From NCBI GenBank assembly GCA_020081605.1, contig JAHREC010000049.1, positions 2,294,001 through 2,358,000 on the forward strand: 64,000 bases of DNA. The letters are read 5' to 3'. Below the pieces are notes generated by a model. The model was not told the origin of the DNA. It made no database searches and saw only the letters and a list, made by a program, of their open reading frames with translations. The stretch comes from Albifimbria verrucaria. Taxonomy: Eukaryota; Ascomycota; Sordariomycetes; Hypocreales; Stachybotryaceae. This document shows positions 12,113-25,400 of this stretch, piece by piece (within the stretch, counting starts at the first letter, position 1; each line of letters starts with the position of its first letter). Both the position numbers and the translations under genes were made by a program.

Positions 12113-13776
12113 GGTCGCGATCAGCTATGAACGCGCTCGGGCGAGTCGCCGCGACGATGCGACACCCTTGGCAGGGTAGGGATTGATGCTTGTTCAGGGC
12201 GCGACCGCAATGCTACGCGATGCCGTCGATGGAAGATCAGGGCCACCGTCCGGGTGGTGAGGCGTGCGGTCGGGGGCGAATGAGGTTCTCGACGATGGGT
12301 TGTTTGGTGGTTTTTGGGGATTTTCCGCGAGGACTTGGTCGGCTGGGCTCAGGATTGGTAGCCTCCTGGGCCGTTCTTGCAGAGAAGAGCAGCCTGTGGT
12401 GGAAAGCCAGTGCCAAGAAGGGAAGGCTGTCCGACAAGAGGTAGCTGTACATTGGATAAGCGTAGTCCCAGCCGTCGTCTGAAGTACTGGCACACCTGGC
12501 TGGCAGGCCTCGTGGTTGGACAGTTTGGGCTTAGCCTAGCACTTTCTTACGAGCCAATTGGCTGGCCAGCCTCGTCGTCTTGTCGCGTTCTGTGATCCAC
12601 TCTAAAGAAGCAGCAACAGCAGCAGCAGCAGCAGCGTAGCAATTCACGAACCTGGTTCGATATAGATATAAGTGATTTATGTTCGTCCGTGTTAGATCTT
12701 AAAGTGGCAGTTTTTAGAGTGCCGTAGCGATACTATGAACGATAAGGTATCGGTCGACTATCTGTAAACCCTCTCGACCACCTATAATTTGATGCGGAAG
12801 GGAAGCGGTGGTGCTGGGGAGAGGAATATGTACAATTGATCACCGGACAGGCTTGGGTTGCACTTTCTGTGTTGTCGACGTGATGGAGTTAGGTCTGGGT
12901 ATACTGTTGTGTGACGATGGTTCTGGGTACATGTTGGGTTGTGATACACGAGCTGGGGAGAACGACAATGAGACGAAGTGTTGCCGAGCACGGTATACAC
13001 ATGGAGCGTCGTTGTGACGACACAGAACCAACTATACACCGCGAAAGCATCGACCCGAAATAAACTTCTGGTCTTACAATCCAACGACAGTAGCCTCAGC
13101 AGGACAAAAAACCTTCGCTTCAAGGTGGACGATGTAAGCATAAAGATATAGGGTAAGCCGATAGAGCGAGGCGCAGGACGGAGCTCCATGCGTCTGCTCA
13201 AGGGCCATATGAGAGTCAACAGCGATGCCCAACACTTCCAACAGACGGCGAAAAGCAAAATTAGCTCCCATGCATTAGATCGCAGGGCTGGGATCGTCGC
13301 TTTCATGCATCCACGTCTTCGAGTACGTGATTCGTAGCCGGACGGCGATAAGCTCAGGCTTGGGTGAAGGGGGCGGGTTTCTCGCAGCCCAAGCCCCAGA
13401 GCTAGCACATTACCGAAAGAAGCAGTGGAAAACCCGGGCTAGTTCCATCGACGCTCCCACAAAAATTGCCTTGGTCCCAATACCAGCCTGTACCAGCCTG
13501 TACCTCGCAAGTACCTCGTGCGCCTGATCAGCAGCGCAGCCCCGGCTGGCCTCGTCATGTACCCTGGTGTACAGCGCTGGCAGTGTCCACCATTACGCTG
13601 GGCCTGCCAGCCGAAATGACCTGCAAAATACAAATTGAGCTTCCGCAACCCCACCACTCGCCTGCCTTACGAAACACTTGTAGCTCTCCAGGCCCTCTCG
13701 TCCCCATCTTCTTCCTTTCCCTCCTACTCTGACAGAAATTTATCTACTACCCAAAGCAAACCACAAGCTGCCCATC
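12113..13776. other. intergenic, divergent promoter region
   Basis: This 1.66 kb lies between two divergent genes. It carries a CAG microsatellite at 12611-12635 and C/T-rich tracts just before ATG 13777. The 208-codon minus-strand frame 12782-13408 has no domain-like segments and is probably chance. Confidence 0.5.
12611..12635. repeat. CAG trinucleotide microsatellite
   Basis: About eight CAG units with one CAA interruption are present. It lies outside any coding region I can support, between the SNF5-family and PA2G4-like genes. Confidence 0.9.
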
Positions 13777-15348
13777 ATGTCGGAGGAAAAGGAAATCGGT
13801 AAGTCCTCCCGCCACGAGCCACGCCAGCACCTCCACGCCTGCGTAACCTCGCGATGCCCATATTCCCATGCGACCCCTCCCCTACCCCGCCATAGCACAG
13901 AAGCTCCAGTGCGCGAGAGTCTCGCATCGTCATCACACGACAGGCGTGGACGTGTCGCCTCGACATTGACCGAGCCCATTGACCCGTTCTGACTCTGTGC
14001 CCTGCCGCCTGTAGATTACTCTCTCAACAACCCCGACACCCTCACCAAGTACAAGACTGCTGCTGAGATCTCCGAGAAGGTCTTGGCCGCTGTCTCGAAG
14101 CTATGTGTTCCCGGTGAGAAGATCGTCGACATCTGCCAGAAGGGCGACCAGATGATCGAGGAGGAGACCGCTAAGGTCTACCGTGGAAAGAAGGTCGCCA
14201 AGGGTAAGTAGGCTGCCATCGCCAGACAGCGAGCACCCGTCGGCTAACATGTGCCTCGCCAGGCTTCTCTCACCCCACCACCATCTCCCCGGCGTCCTAC
14301 GTGACTCCTACACCCCTCTCACCTCCGACGAGGCTGAGGCCGCGACTGAGATCAAGGCTGGTGAGCCCATCAAGATCCAGCTCGGTGCTCAGATTGACGG
14401 ATTCGGCTCCATTGTCTGTGACACCGTCATTGCCACCCCCGAGGACAAGGCTGGAGAGCCCATCACTGGCCGCACCGCCGACCTTGTCCTGGCCACTCAC
14501 TACGCCAACGAGCTCCTCCTGAGGCTCATGGTCCCCCGGCCTGCTGGCCCAGGGCACTGACGAGGAGAAGGCCAAGGCTGCCGCCCAGAAGGCCCCCACC
14601 CAGGCCAAGATCACCAGCCTGCTGGAGAAGGTTTGCCAGACCTACGAGTGCAACCTCGTTGAGAGCACCACCTCGTGGCTCTTCGGCCGCAACGAGATCG
14701 AGGGCGAGAAGAAGATCGTGCTTGCCCCTGCCGAGGGCTCCAAGGGCGACGGTGTCCCCGAGGTTGGCGAGGTCTGGGGTGTCGAGATGGGTGTCAGCTT
14801 GGGCAGTGGCAAGGTCAAGGCCGTCGGCCAGCGCTCAACCCTCCACCGCCGTACCACCCAGACTTATGGTCTGAAGCGTCCTACTTCGCGAAAGATCCTC
14901 TCCGAGGTCCAGAAGAAGTTCGGCACCTTCCCTTCAGCTTGCGCCAGCTCGAGGACGAGCGTGATGCCAAGTCTGGAGTTGTCGAGTGTGTCCGTGGCAA
15001 CGTTTTCCGTCAGTACGAGCTTGTTGGCGACAAGGACAACTCTCCTGTTGCCCGCCTGCTGACCACCATTGGTAAGTCGAAACACGAATGCCGTGCCCAG
15101 GTAGAGCTGAGCTAACTCTGCGCAAAGCTATCACAAAGAATGGTCTCACCAAGATCGGTGCTCCTCCCGCTCTCGACTTGAGCAAGTACCAGTCCGACAA
15201 GAAGATCGAGGATGAGGAGATCCTCAAGATCCTCGAGCAGCCCTTGTCCAGGAACACCGGAAAGAAGAACAAGAACAAGAAGAAGAAGAAGCCCGCCAAG
15301 AAGGCTGCCGCCGCTGGTGGTGAGTCTGAGGAGTCGGATGACGAGTAG
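13777..15348 (+). CDS. PA2G4/Cdb4-like protein with methionine aminopeptidase fold (frameshifted in this sequence)
   Basis: The family (human PA2G4/Ebp1, S. pombe curved DNA-binding protein Cdb4) has the pita-bread fold of type II methionine aminopeptidases but lacks activity; members bind ribosomes and nucleic acids. ATG 13777 starts MSEEKEIDYSLNNPDTLTKY once intron 13799-14014 is removed. Further introns are 14204-14262 (GCTAAC branch) and 15072-15127. Typical blocks follow: AAEISEKVLAAVSKLCVPG, GFSHPTTISP, and VLATHYANELLLRL. The C-terminus KNGLTKIGAPPALDLSKYQS precedes a poly-Lys and acidic tail ending at 15348. About 413 residues matches the family. Frame breaks lie near 14303 (C), 14530 (C run) and 14937 (T run). 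Codon use is strongly C-ending, as expected for a highly expressed gene. Confidence 0.9.
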
Positions 15349-16743
15349 GCGACATCTCAGCCAGCTATTCCGAGGGATGGAAAGGGAGAGGGAGTTCTTG
15401 GTTGGCAGGAAGCCACCGTATCGGAGCTACCTATATACAATAGGCGTTCCAATAAAAGAAGCTTGGAGAGCCTCCAACAACGTCAAGGCAATGTATGGGA
15501 CATTGAGAAACTCTGTTGACGCCACGAGCACCTAGAGCACCTCGCGAGGACCGGTTGACGGACGATTACCCGCTTGCTCGCCGGGTTCAGCCTTGCGTTT
15601 TGTGAGTTGTGCGAGCATAGTGACACCTGAGTAAGGTAGATAGCCCAGAAGATATTGGCCCGACGTGGCTCCAAAGCCTAGCGAAAAAGCGAATGCATTT
15701 TTCTTGCCCGCTTGACCAAAAACATAGTTGTTGCCTTTGACGCTTGTTTGAGTGTGAACGATGGTGCGCGGGTAGGACGGATGTTAGGAAAGGAGCCATA
15801 CAGAATCAGGGGCTGAGCTGCGCACGCCCCAATACGCAAACATGACAGGAGCTTGATAGGTCACAACAGGGCCTTCTAGGCTGGAAGATGCAGAATGTGC
15901 AGGCGGCTTGTTCACATCCATGACGTGGTAACTTGGCCAACCGGCTAGGCGCCGTTGATGCCTTCGAAGTGGGTAGGCAGCGGCCGTTGCATTATAAGCG
16001 TGGGCGTAGGCAGAGTTCAGCACCAATAGCCAGCCCAATCGACCCGCGCAAGAGATATGACAACCGAGTGGAAGGGAATTGATGGGCCAATGCAAAGTGA
16101 TGGGAGAGCGGGAATATAGGTAGGATGGATGGATGTATGCATGTGTAAGTGGCAGCCCGAAAGGAATGTAGTGCCGTTTCAAGGCGGAAGCACTGTAAGT
16201 GATGGATGCGAGGTGGAAAAGCAATCATGCTGCACGCCCAGCAGGTTACAGTCACTCACTACCTTGTTAAAGAGCATGCATGACGGTCAACGCGACGGTA
16301 AGGTAGCAGCAGCAGGGCTTCACCTTACAGTGGCTGGATTGGGTCCAGCACCTTGCTTACAGGTAATCTAGGCACTGTAGACAGGCAACCCCAGCGGCCA
16401 ACGGCCCCTCCCTTGGCCCCCTTGCTCTGCTTGGCCTCGATTAACAGGACAGGCCCGCTGCTCCCGAGCTGTTTGGACCTACAAAGGCCTGGGCCGTGGC
16501 CTGCACCACTCTCTCCAAACCCCTTCACAACTTTTTCCTAAGAACCCACACGAAACCCGCGTCAAACCGGCTCTCGAGACGCGATCTAGCTGTGGAAATC
16601 CATGCTGCAGCTGTAGTAACAGGTATGCATACACGTTGACCTCGAAACACCGTCGCGCAGTAGCTAATCGCCTACATTGCAGGTGCAAGGCCTGAGGAGC
16701 CCCTAGGAGTTGGCCCATCTTGTTCCCTCAACTCGCGGACGCC
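15349..16743. other. intergenic
   Basis: This 1.4 kb separates two plus-strand genes. Minus-strand open frames at 15784-16224 and 15992-16255 look non-coding (no domain, odd composition). Nothing else is recognisable. Confidence 0.45.
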
Positions 16744-19700
16744 ATGATTTCCTCCAACACCAGAGCTTCGCGTTCCCGCTTCTCCAGCCCTGCCAACCCC
16801 CAGGGCGGCAGCTGGAATGGGACTTTGGACGCGTCAAAGGGCCCCGCGACCGACACGCGGACCTTCATGCAGAAATGGTTGGAACCTACGGTGCAAGCCA
16901 AGACAAGCTTCGAGGAGGATGGCCTGGTACGGTACGGCGTCGTGGAGAACATGGCACCTCTGGGGACTTTTCCCAAGTCCAAGAAAGCCGTGCCTAATGA
17001 AAACGGGAACCCTATCCGGAGGATTATTTTGAGACCGTCAGGGGTGGGCGTGCAGGCCAAACCAGAGGCCGACGAAAAGGAACCAGCCGTGCCCGAGGCA
17101 GCCGATCAATCAGCAGAGAAGGAACCTTCACCATTACCGTCTCCCATTGTGGCCTCGTCACGTAAGAACCAGAGGAGAGCTTCGACGATCACCACGGCAG
17201 CCAAGGACTCGGATGACACCGAGTATGACCCAAAAGGGAGGGAACGCGTCGCCGTCAGTCCGGACGTGTTTCTACGGCCAGGAAGACAAGGCGCTCATCG
17301 GGTGCCCGGCGCACCTCGGTGTCTTCGTCGACAGCGACGAAGCGACCGGCTGCTCCAAGCGAGCCACCCAAGCCTCCTGTTGAGCCTGCGGACAAGGAAT
17401 TTGTAGGCAAGGTTGTGGAAACGGCCGTGGACGAGGCCCTCAAGCACTACCGCTATCCTACCGCCTGGGCACTTCGCAAACTCTACGACACAAAGTCCGA
17501 GGACGCGGAATTCGTGACCATGCTCGAGGACGTCTTCAGCCAGACGGCTAGCGCGGACACAATGGACGAGTTCTCTCGCCAGATAGAGGAGAAGAAGCGG
17601 GAGGGCAAGAAGGACAACCAGGGCTGCTACTACTTCGTGCCCCTTCCACCAACAGCCGTTTCCCACCGCACAAGGCCAAACCTGCGCCGTACGGCAAGCT
17701 TCTCCAGCATGACGAGGAGCCGAGGGCTGCCAAAAAATCAAGACAACGCACGCTGGCGACACCCCACCGAGCCGGCTCCTTGTCAAAACGCCGTCACGCA
17801 AGAGAACGCGAAGGCATTCGGCGTCGAGCAACTCATCCCTCTCATCCGCCATGAGCATCTCGTCACCAGAGAGCAGCACAAAGAGCATTGCTAGCCCATC
17901 ACGCCGAGGGGCAGCAGCGGCTCCCGGTGTCGTCGGGGCCCAGACCCAGCCCCAGACCCGGTCCGCCAAGTCTAGTGATGCGCCAAAACCCCGGCCAATC
18001 ACCACCCGCGGGAAATCAAAGCAGGCCGTGTCCAACACATCTGAATCAGTCTCTCCCACTCATCCAAGTCGCACACTCACCAACAACACCACCACTGCCG
18101 CCACCACCACCGCCAACCCTGTCTCCCACAACACCACCACCGCCCCTGCCATCAAGTCCTCGGCACCATCTTCCATCAAAGCGGCAGAGGCAGGCATAGG
18201 CATGCCCGGCAGGCTTTCCACCCCGAGTTTCATCGCCAGCCTGCCTGCCAAATCATCAAAGTCAACCAAGGACGTTCTTGCAAGGGCGCATATGCCTGAC
18301 GACGACGACGCGTTCTGGGACAGGCGGCGGGATGCTCAGAAGATCACCAACGGCTACGCCGTGCGTGAGAGTTCCGTACGTGGGCGCGGTCGCGGCCTTG
18401 ATGACGATGACGATGAGGACCCCAACGTGACGCCGGCCAGGAAGACCAGGAAGACACGCCACTCCATGCTCCCGTCAGTCGCTACGCGAGCTACTCGCTC
18501 GGCAAGCAGGAAGCCTGCCCCAGATGACGCCGAGAGCGTTGTTTCGTCCGTTGTTGAGTCGCCGTTGCACATTGAAGCCAGCTCAACGGTCGCCTCACGT
18601 GCGGTCACCCCAACTACACTGCGCCCCCAAGAAGCCAAAGACTGGCCTACGCGTCAAATCATCGTGAGTACTATCTCGGCATCTGCTTTTTGCTGTTGCA
18701 TGTTCTGTTGCTGCAGGCGCGCGTCTGCCGCGTGCCTGATTTTTCCCTCCTCCCAGCCGACGCACTAGGTTGCACCACGCAATGGCGCGTCACCAACAAA
18801 CTTGCTCGATTCACAGCCTTCTCTTGGCTACTTTGGATATTCATATCTGGACATTTTGCATGCTAACGCAACCTTTGCTACGCAGGCCCGTGAAAAAGAA
18901 GGGAGGTACGGCTGCTGGCGTGCCTCGGTCCGTTGGTGAGGGAAATTCTACGTCTAATGTTGGCGCATCTAAGGATCAGGTATGAAAACACCTTTCTTTT
19001 TCAATCCTGCTAGTTTTCATATGGCCGTCTCCGCGTTGTGCGCCACCCTCAGGATTCTCTCATTTCACTCTTAAGGGGTGGGTGATGGCGATGGTGGCCT
19101 TGGCCCACCATTGCAGGGATTCCCAGCCACGCAGGCTCAACATTAGCGGCCCCTGGTTTGTCCGAGTCTCTACATGGCTGGACATATCACAACTTAGCTA
19201 CCTTAAATCCTCATCCCAAGCTGATTTGCTTGTTACATATCTGATGCATACGGGTTTCTCTAACATTCGATGTTTAGGCGACGGATAATGATGAGTACTG
19301 CTCAGCGTGTGGGAACAACGGCGAGGTCGTTTGTTGCGATGGATGCCCCGGTCATTTCATTTCGAGTGTGTCGACATGGTGCAAGCGGAGAGCCTCCTGA
19401 CGAGTGGTATTGCAACGAGTGTATCTTCCGGAAATTCCCATCCCGTGTCCCTGTCTACAAGGGTGTTTTCGCGAGTGCCCTCAACAACTTGGAGAAAACC
19501 ATACCTCGTGCATTCAGTTTACCAAAGAAACTACAGAACCGTTTCGAAGGTGTCAAGGCTGGTGCTGATGGTGACTACGAGGAAATAGCCAATTCCAAGT
19601 CGGCTAAGTAAGTGGCAAATCCGCGCAGCTCACTCAGAAATGAGGAGCTATGGCCACCCCTGAATCCCACGTCAGCTAACAAAGGCCACAGAAGAAAGAG

Positions 19701-20785
19701 TGGTTACGAGGAGCTACCAGATTTCTTTAAACAGCGTGAAGATGGTCAGGCTGTGCTCTGTCACAGCTGCCAGAAGCCTGCCACGGAAATTCGTGCCATC
19801 ATTCCCTGTAGTGTCTGCACGTTGTATTGGCACATCGACTGTCTTGACCCTCCGCTAGCGGTCCCGCCTGTTTTGAAGACTTGGCGGTGCCCAGCCCATG
19901 TCGATGATGTCCTCATTGAGATTCCAAGCCTAGCGCCTGCGCATCGCTTCCGGAAGATCAAGGGCAGCCAGGTCATCACACCAGCTTTGCCCCGTGGAAT
20001 AAGGAACAACGGCCACATCGAAGTTGACTGGAATGACGAGCCCGAAGAACAAAATGAAGCTGGCTGGCCTGACCCGCAGTCGTTTGGTCGAACGTACAAA
20101 CTGCCTGCTCAGGGCATTGTGCTCGACTTCATTGAACAGTGAGTTTCTCCTAATCCACCTCTCATAGGTGCATCATTCTAATTGGACCAACAGGCTGCGA
20201 CGCAAGGGCGCTGGATACGGCTCAAGAGAGGATGAGTCAAAGGCCGTTTACTCAACGCCACCTCCCAACGCATCCACCACCACACAGCCCTTCCAAGGTC
20301 CAGTCTACAGTGACCGCACGGTTGAGGAGATGCAACTATCGTTGAATTTGATTGGTTTGCAGCAAAGCCGGTCTGAAGGGTTGACCAACTTCAGTCTGCA
20401 CTCCTGGTAGGTCCTCTAATGACGATTTGCTTATTTTGGGCTTTTTCTGACTCTATTTAGACGGCTGCAGATGACAATGTGTTGGCTCTCATGGCCAAGG
20501 CCAATGCAGACAACTTCACCCCCGAGAAGATGACCGACAATGACAAACTTGGTCTACGTACCATGCTTGCCCAGATGGAAGCGATGAGCTCCAGAATTCG
20601 GTATCTACTTGGTGAAGACTTCCCCTTCGAGCCCGCCGGGTATGATAATTCAAGGAACCACGCCCATCTCGGAACCACCCGGCGAGATTGACACCCCTGA
20701 AAAGGTTGAACAACTTGCCCCAGTAACGGAGCCTACTCCTCCCTCCACTTTCGATCAAGCCGAAGGCTCCATGGATCTTGATTGA
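16744..20785 (+). CDS. RCO1: Rco1-type double PHD-finger protein of the Rpd3S histone deacetylase complex (frameshifted in this sequence)
   Basis: Rco1 (S. pombe Cph1) anchors the Rpd3S deacetylase to H3K36-methylated coding chromatin. ATG 16744 opens a long disordered Ser/Pro/Lys-rich region that includes KEFVGKVVETAVDEALKHY. PHD1 (19278-19430) shows CSACGNNGEVVCCDGCP, then SFHFEC and WYCNEC; it is followed by a conserved linker, GVFASALNNLEKTIPRAFSL. PHD2 (about 19755-19905) shows CHSC, CSVCTLYWHIDC and WRCPAH. The C-terminus ends at 20785. Introns fit at 18664-18885, 18980-19277, 19608-19691, 20139-20193 and 20407-20460. Breaks near 17250, 17640, 19346, 19399, 20405 and 20641 mostly need one C. 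Total is about 1,100 residues, longer than the yeast protein because of the disordered N-terminus. The phase at 18885 is not fully resolved. Confidence 0.85.
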
Positions 20786-22412
20786 GAATGTCTTGAAATG
20801 TCAAACGTGGGGCATCTGACACTCGGGCGGTTTGGGCAACTCATCGAGAGTCTCAATCATAATCGCCTGTCAATGATACTAGCATGACGCCAAAGTCACT
20901 ACTTTGGAATGTCAGGGTGTTGGAGATCTACCCTTCAGGTTCACACGTGCCCGAACATCTCCTTCGCTGACATCTCTGCCTCTTACTTTGCGTACTGGAG
21001 TCGTGGGGGTCCCAGAACAGGCGTTTTAGCCAAGCACGCATAGAGATGATTGCTATGTCATTATTCTTTCTGACATTACTGTGCCTGCAATTTCTACCAT
21101 AATCCTTAGCTGGAACTGTCATGCAACCGTTCACTTGGGCTTTGGATGATGCAAAGACGTACTGGCCTGTATCACACACTCTTTTCTCGCACTCTCCCCT
21201 TCAACCCCATCTTGGGGTACAATGAATGATATGGTATGGCGGTGGCGGTAGAACGTACGCGACTAGTTCGCACTAGCTCACCAGACGGATGGATGGGTGG
21301 ATAAGAATATGGTTGATGGTCCTACCGCTAGGTTTCCTACGAGGTTGAGGAGCCGGATTGGCGATGGCCCGGAAGGAGCTTGTCTTTGAGCGGTTCTTCT
21401 TTGTCAACATCTTGTTGTAGCATAGCCGGAGCAGTTTGACACTGTTTCAATCCTCTTAGCGTTGAGAATGGCCTTCCTTTTGGGTTGGGAGTTGCTCACA
21501 TGTTCATACACATAGCAGAAGACGCAAACGAACCTATTTGACATAATAATAGTAGAGCCAGAGAGGCTCAATACCATACTGTTCACATAATCCTGTTGTG
21601 TGTGTAGCTCCTCCTATAAGGATGTGTAAAGCTTGTGCCAAATCTCACTCGGGTTGCATGATCGATACTGACGGACATATTTACATTCGCTATAACATCT
21701 GGAGTCATATTGCTATATACCGTACCTAGAACACTCGCTTTGAAAGCAACTGATGAAAACTTCCCCACCAATGCCCATATCTGTTCCATCAACCCTTATA
21801 AAGCTAGAGCGGCCATGTGAGCAGACGCGCACTATTTTTTTCACCTCATCCCTCTGCAACCCTCGGACGCTGCTACGATATGCATGACAGCGAAGAAAGA
21901 TGCCAACCGAGTGTTTGTCTACAAGAGTAGTATAGTGAATTTTTTTGTTTTATGAACCGGTTTAGAAAAGGCCATGTTGCGCGAATGTTTTTTCTTTTCA
22001 ACGACAAGAGATAAGACGTTCAATCGTGAACCAACAAAGAGATAATGAGTAGACGCAGCGTCACCGCTGATCGCCCAAATTGCAGCTCAAAGTGCATGAG
22101 GCCTGCCTCAGGCAGCATGCCGCGAGCAACAGACAGAAGACGCTTGTCCAAGGCGATGCGAGGATGACCGAGACGTAGAGCTCGAGCGAGCTTCATGTTC
22201 ACCGTCATCGTAGTTGAGCCTGGGCGTAATGCATGGTAGTAACCCAACATCCATGCCTGAATACTCCATCCCTTTCACCCTTTCGACTCCATACGACAAC
22301 TCTGCACTAAAGATAAGTTCAGTGCCAACACAAAGTGTATGATGAGACATGTAATGAGCAGTCGACACCAAATTTCCACACCAATCAATCCAGGTCATGG
22401 GGTTTCATCTAC
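20786..22412. other. intergenic, convergent 3' regions
   Basis: This 1.6 kb lies between the stop codons of the Rco1 gene (plus) and the Pumilio gene (minus). It is somewhat AT-richer around 21400-22020 with short A/T runs. No open frame here looks coding and I see no RNA gene. Confidence 0.5.
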
Positions 22413-25400
22413 TTATCTCTGCTATCTTGGTTAGCTGGAGTTCCAATCTGTATGAGTTTCATCACTTACCCGGCCACGGCGAGAGTTGACCTGTTCCTGC
22501 TGCATGTAACCCATGTTCTGCATACCAGGGGCCATGTTGCCATAGTTGTAAGGGTTCATGCCAAAACCTGGTGGAGCATAAGGAGGCTGGCCGCTGGGCA
22601 TCGGGGGCATGTTTGCGGGAGATGCTTGGATCGGGCTTCCATTGGCCATACCTTGCTGACGGAACTGATCAATCGGCGGGTTGGGGCCGTTGTAACCGTT
22701 GAAACCAGCCTGCATCGGCATGTAGTTGTAGTTCATCTGAGCGTTTCCTCTACCCATCATGTTCTGCTGGTATTGCAGCTGCTGAAGACCCATAGCGGGA
22801 GGTACGGGCATGTTTGATGCGTTGTACATCATACCCTGGTTGTAGGCAGGGAATGCAGGGACACTCGAATCGGTGCCCTCACCACGTCCATACCCCATTT
22901 CGAAGTTAGCTTGGTTGGGGTTGGGGTTTGAGCCGTTGTAGAAAGGCTTGTTGGAATGAGCTGATTGAGGATGGTGACCATTGGCATTTGCTTGCCTAGA
23001 GGCAGGCCGTTGTCGGTGTTCCGAGTGAGTGCTAGTGTCACGAGTGGTTCCAGAGCTTCTGGTCGACAAGCCAACCTCGTCCATCAACCGCTTGTAGCCC
23101 TGGTTGGGCTGAGCCTTGATGCGGACCAAAACATTCTTGACGTTCTCCACAACCTGGCCACGGATGCTCTCATCAAAGAATGGAGTGGTTAGGACCTTGA
23201 AAATCAGGGTAGCACCACATGCCTGATCACTCAGAATTGCTTCAAGCACCTGATCATTGGGTGTGAAGAAGAGTGCCTTGAGGATCGTATCCCTGGCGTC
23301 TGCCTCAGCCTTCTGGTTGATCACCTTAAGAACGGTAAGGTAGGCCACCTTGTGAGTACATAGGTGAACAAGGAATGGCACGAGGCGAGGCGAGAGAACA
23401 GTGCGTCGGAGAGGGAATGTGCATGTGTCGAGGAACCAAGTCAGGAGGAGTGCGCCGTTGGCATTCGTGGCGAGCTGAACACTGTGCAGTGCAATGGCAG
23501 CAGCCAACAGCCGCTGCTGATCCTTCGATGCATGGTGGCTTTCAAGACAAGCTCGCATAGCACGAGCTCCGTATCGGCCTTGAGCAGTCTCCCACATCCG
23601 GCTCAGCATGGTCTCGAAGATGAAGTCATTGTATGGAGCGCCAAATTTCAGACATCCCTGCAGAACGTAGTTGCCATACTGGTCCAGGAACAGAGGCAAG
23701 GTGTAAGGTCGGAGATGCTCGACAATCATCGATAGCTGACTAGGGTCTTGCACACATCGATAATCTTTTGAGCAGCCCAGGTACCGTTCTTGTGAATACC
23801 AATCTCAGCCAGGTGAGGAGCGATTTCAGCAAGCATAGCATCACGGAGGTGGTCAGAGCAATGCTCGAAGAGCTTCTGGACTACGGTATTGCCCAGGTAA
23901 TCCGATGACAGCTCGGCGATCTCTGGCAGCATGTCAACAGCAATGTTCTCAATCTCAGCCTGGGACAGGCTTTGATTGTCGATGCGCTTGCGGATGTCAC
24001 GGAGCTTGGGTGCGTCGTGAACCCTAGTGTGCGTTGGTTCTCTGACAGGGGAACCTCATCGATGAATCTGGTGAACTGGATGGCCGACTGGACGTTCTGA
24101 GAAATACGAAGAACATCTTCCTCCGTAGCTCCAAACTGAGCGACGATACTAAGCACATCGCGCGTCATCTCACGTAGGGGAGGCACCGTGGGCGTTGCGT
24201 TAGTGGCATCCAGAGTAGAGGTCGTCTCGCCTGGGGTGGTAGCGGGGCTCCTTGGCTAACATCCTGTCCTTTGGTAAATGGATCGGGGCTAGGCGATGGG
24301 AAAACACCATCGTGTCCAGGCGTGTTGGAAGCAGAGGCGGGCTTGGCAAAGTTGATTCTGATCGGGCCAGCTCCAGGGAAGATTTCCTTGCCGTTCATGC
24401 TAGCTTTGGCAGAGATGGCACTCTCAACACGCTCAAAGTTGACGAATCCACAGTTCTTGTGGGTGAGGACACGAGCCGACAGAACTGGACCATGGGACTT
24501 AAACATCTCGACGAGAGTAGATGTAGTGGTTGAAGTTGGAACGCTTCCGAGCCATAGCGCACTCGTGGGACCCTCAAGCCCTTGCTCATCGCTTCCTAGA
24601 AGGCCAGCGTTGCGGCTGTTAGACCTGCCCAAATTCAGACCAGCCACGGCCTGTGGCAGGTCATCGAATTCCTTCTCATCCTGCAAGCGAATGTCGGTAG
24701 GCGTGAGGGAACCGGGACCAGCAGCACCGCCGGACATGTAAGTCCTCATGAGGCGGCTACCGGGAGTGTCCAGAACGCCGGCAGTGCGAGCACGGGGTCT
24801 AGTTGCAGAGGCCTGGTTCACAAAGGCCTGCACCGCCAAGTTGTGGCTGTGAATGGCCGCGTTCGTGGCGGCAAGCTGGTCTTGGAGAGCGGCGGCGTAC
24901 TGGGACTCGAGGTTCATGTCGTCCGCATCGTAGTCATCTTCTTCGTCCGCATACTTGTCCTTGTTGTTGACAGAGTAAGAACGGAAGCGACTAGCTTGCC
25001 TGGCGAACTCGAGATTCGGCATGTAAGGTGTGGCGAGCTGTGCTCGCGGAGGTTGCGGGGTTTCAGCCAGGCCTAAGTAATCAAGAGTTCTCATATGCAC
25101 ATCTGATTCACCAGTACCTTCCTTGCTGAACTGAGACTGGGCAGGAGAGCTGGGTCCGTTAGAGCCGACACTCGCGATACTAGCAAGAGTTGAGCCACGC
25201 TCACGGCCAACGCCCGTGGGGTTCCAGCTACTGAAGATGGAGGGACCAAAAGGCGACGCCGTGCCGGGGAGAGTCGCGAAAGGGCTGCGCTGGGGCATTG
25301 ACCCGGCTCGCAACCGTGAGAGCAGGGTCGAGCTGTTTGATGTGTTCTCCGAGGGGTCCAGGCCGGGCGAGGGCGTCTTGGCGAAAGGAGACTGAGTCGG

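Noticed and set aside
12782..13408. 208-codon minus-strand open frame
   Set aside because: No domain-like blocks, atypical composition, and it sits in the divergent promoter region of two well-supported genes.
15784..16224. 146-codon minus-strand open frame between the PA2G4-like and Rco1 genes
   Set aside because: No recognisable protein features or splice-extended partner exons; probably chance.
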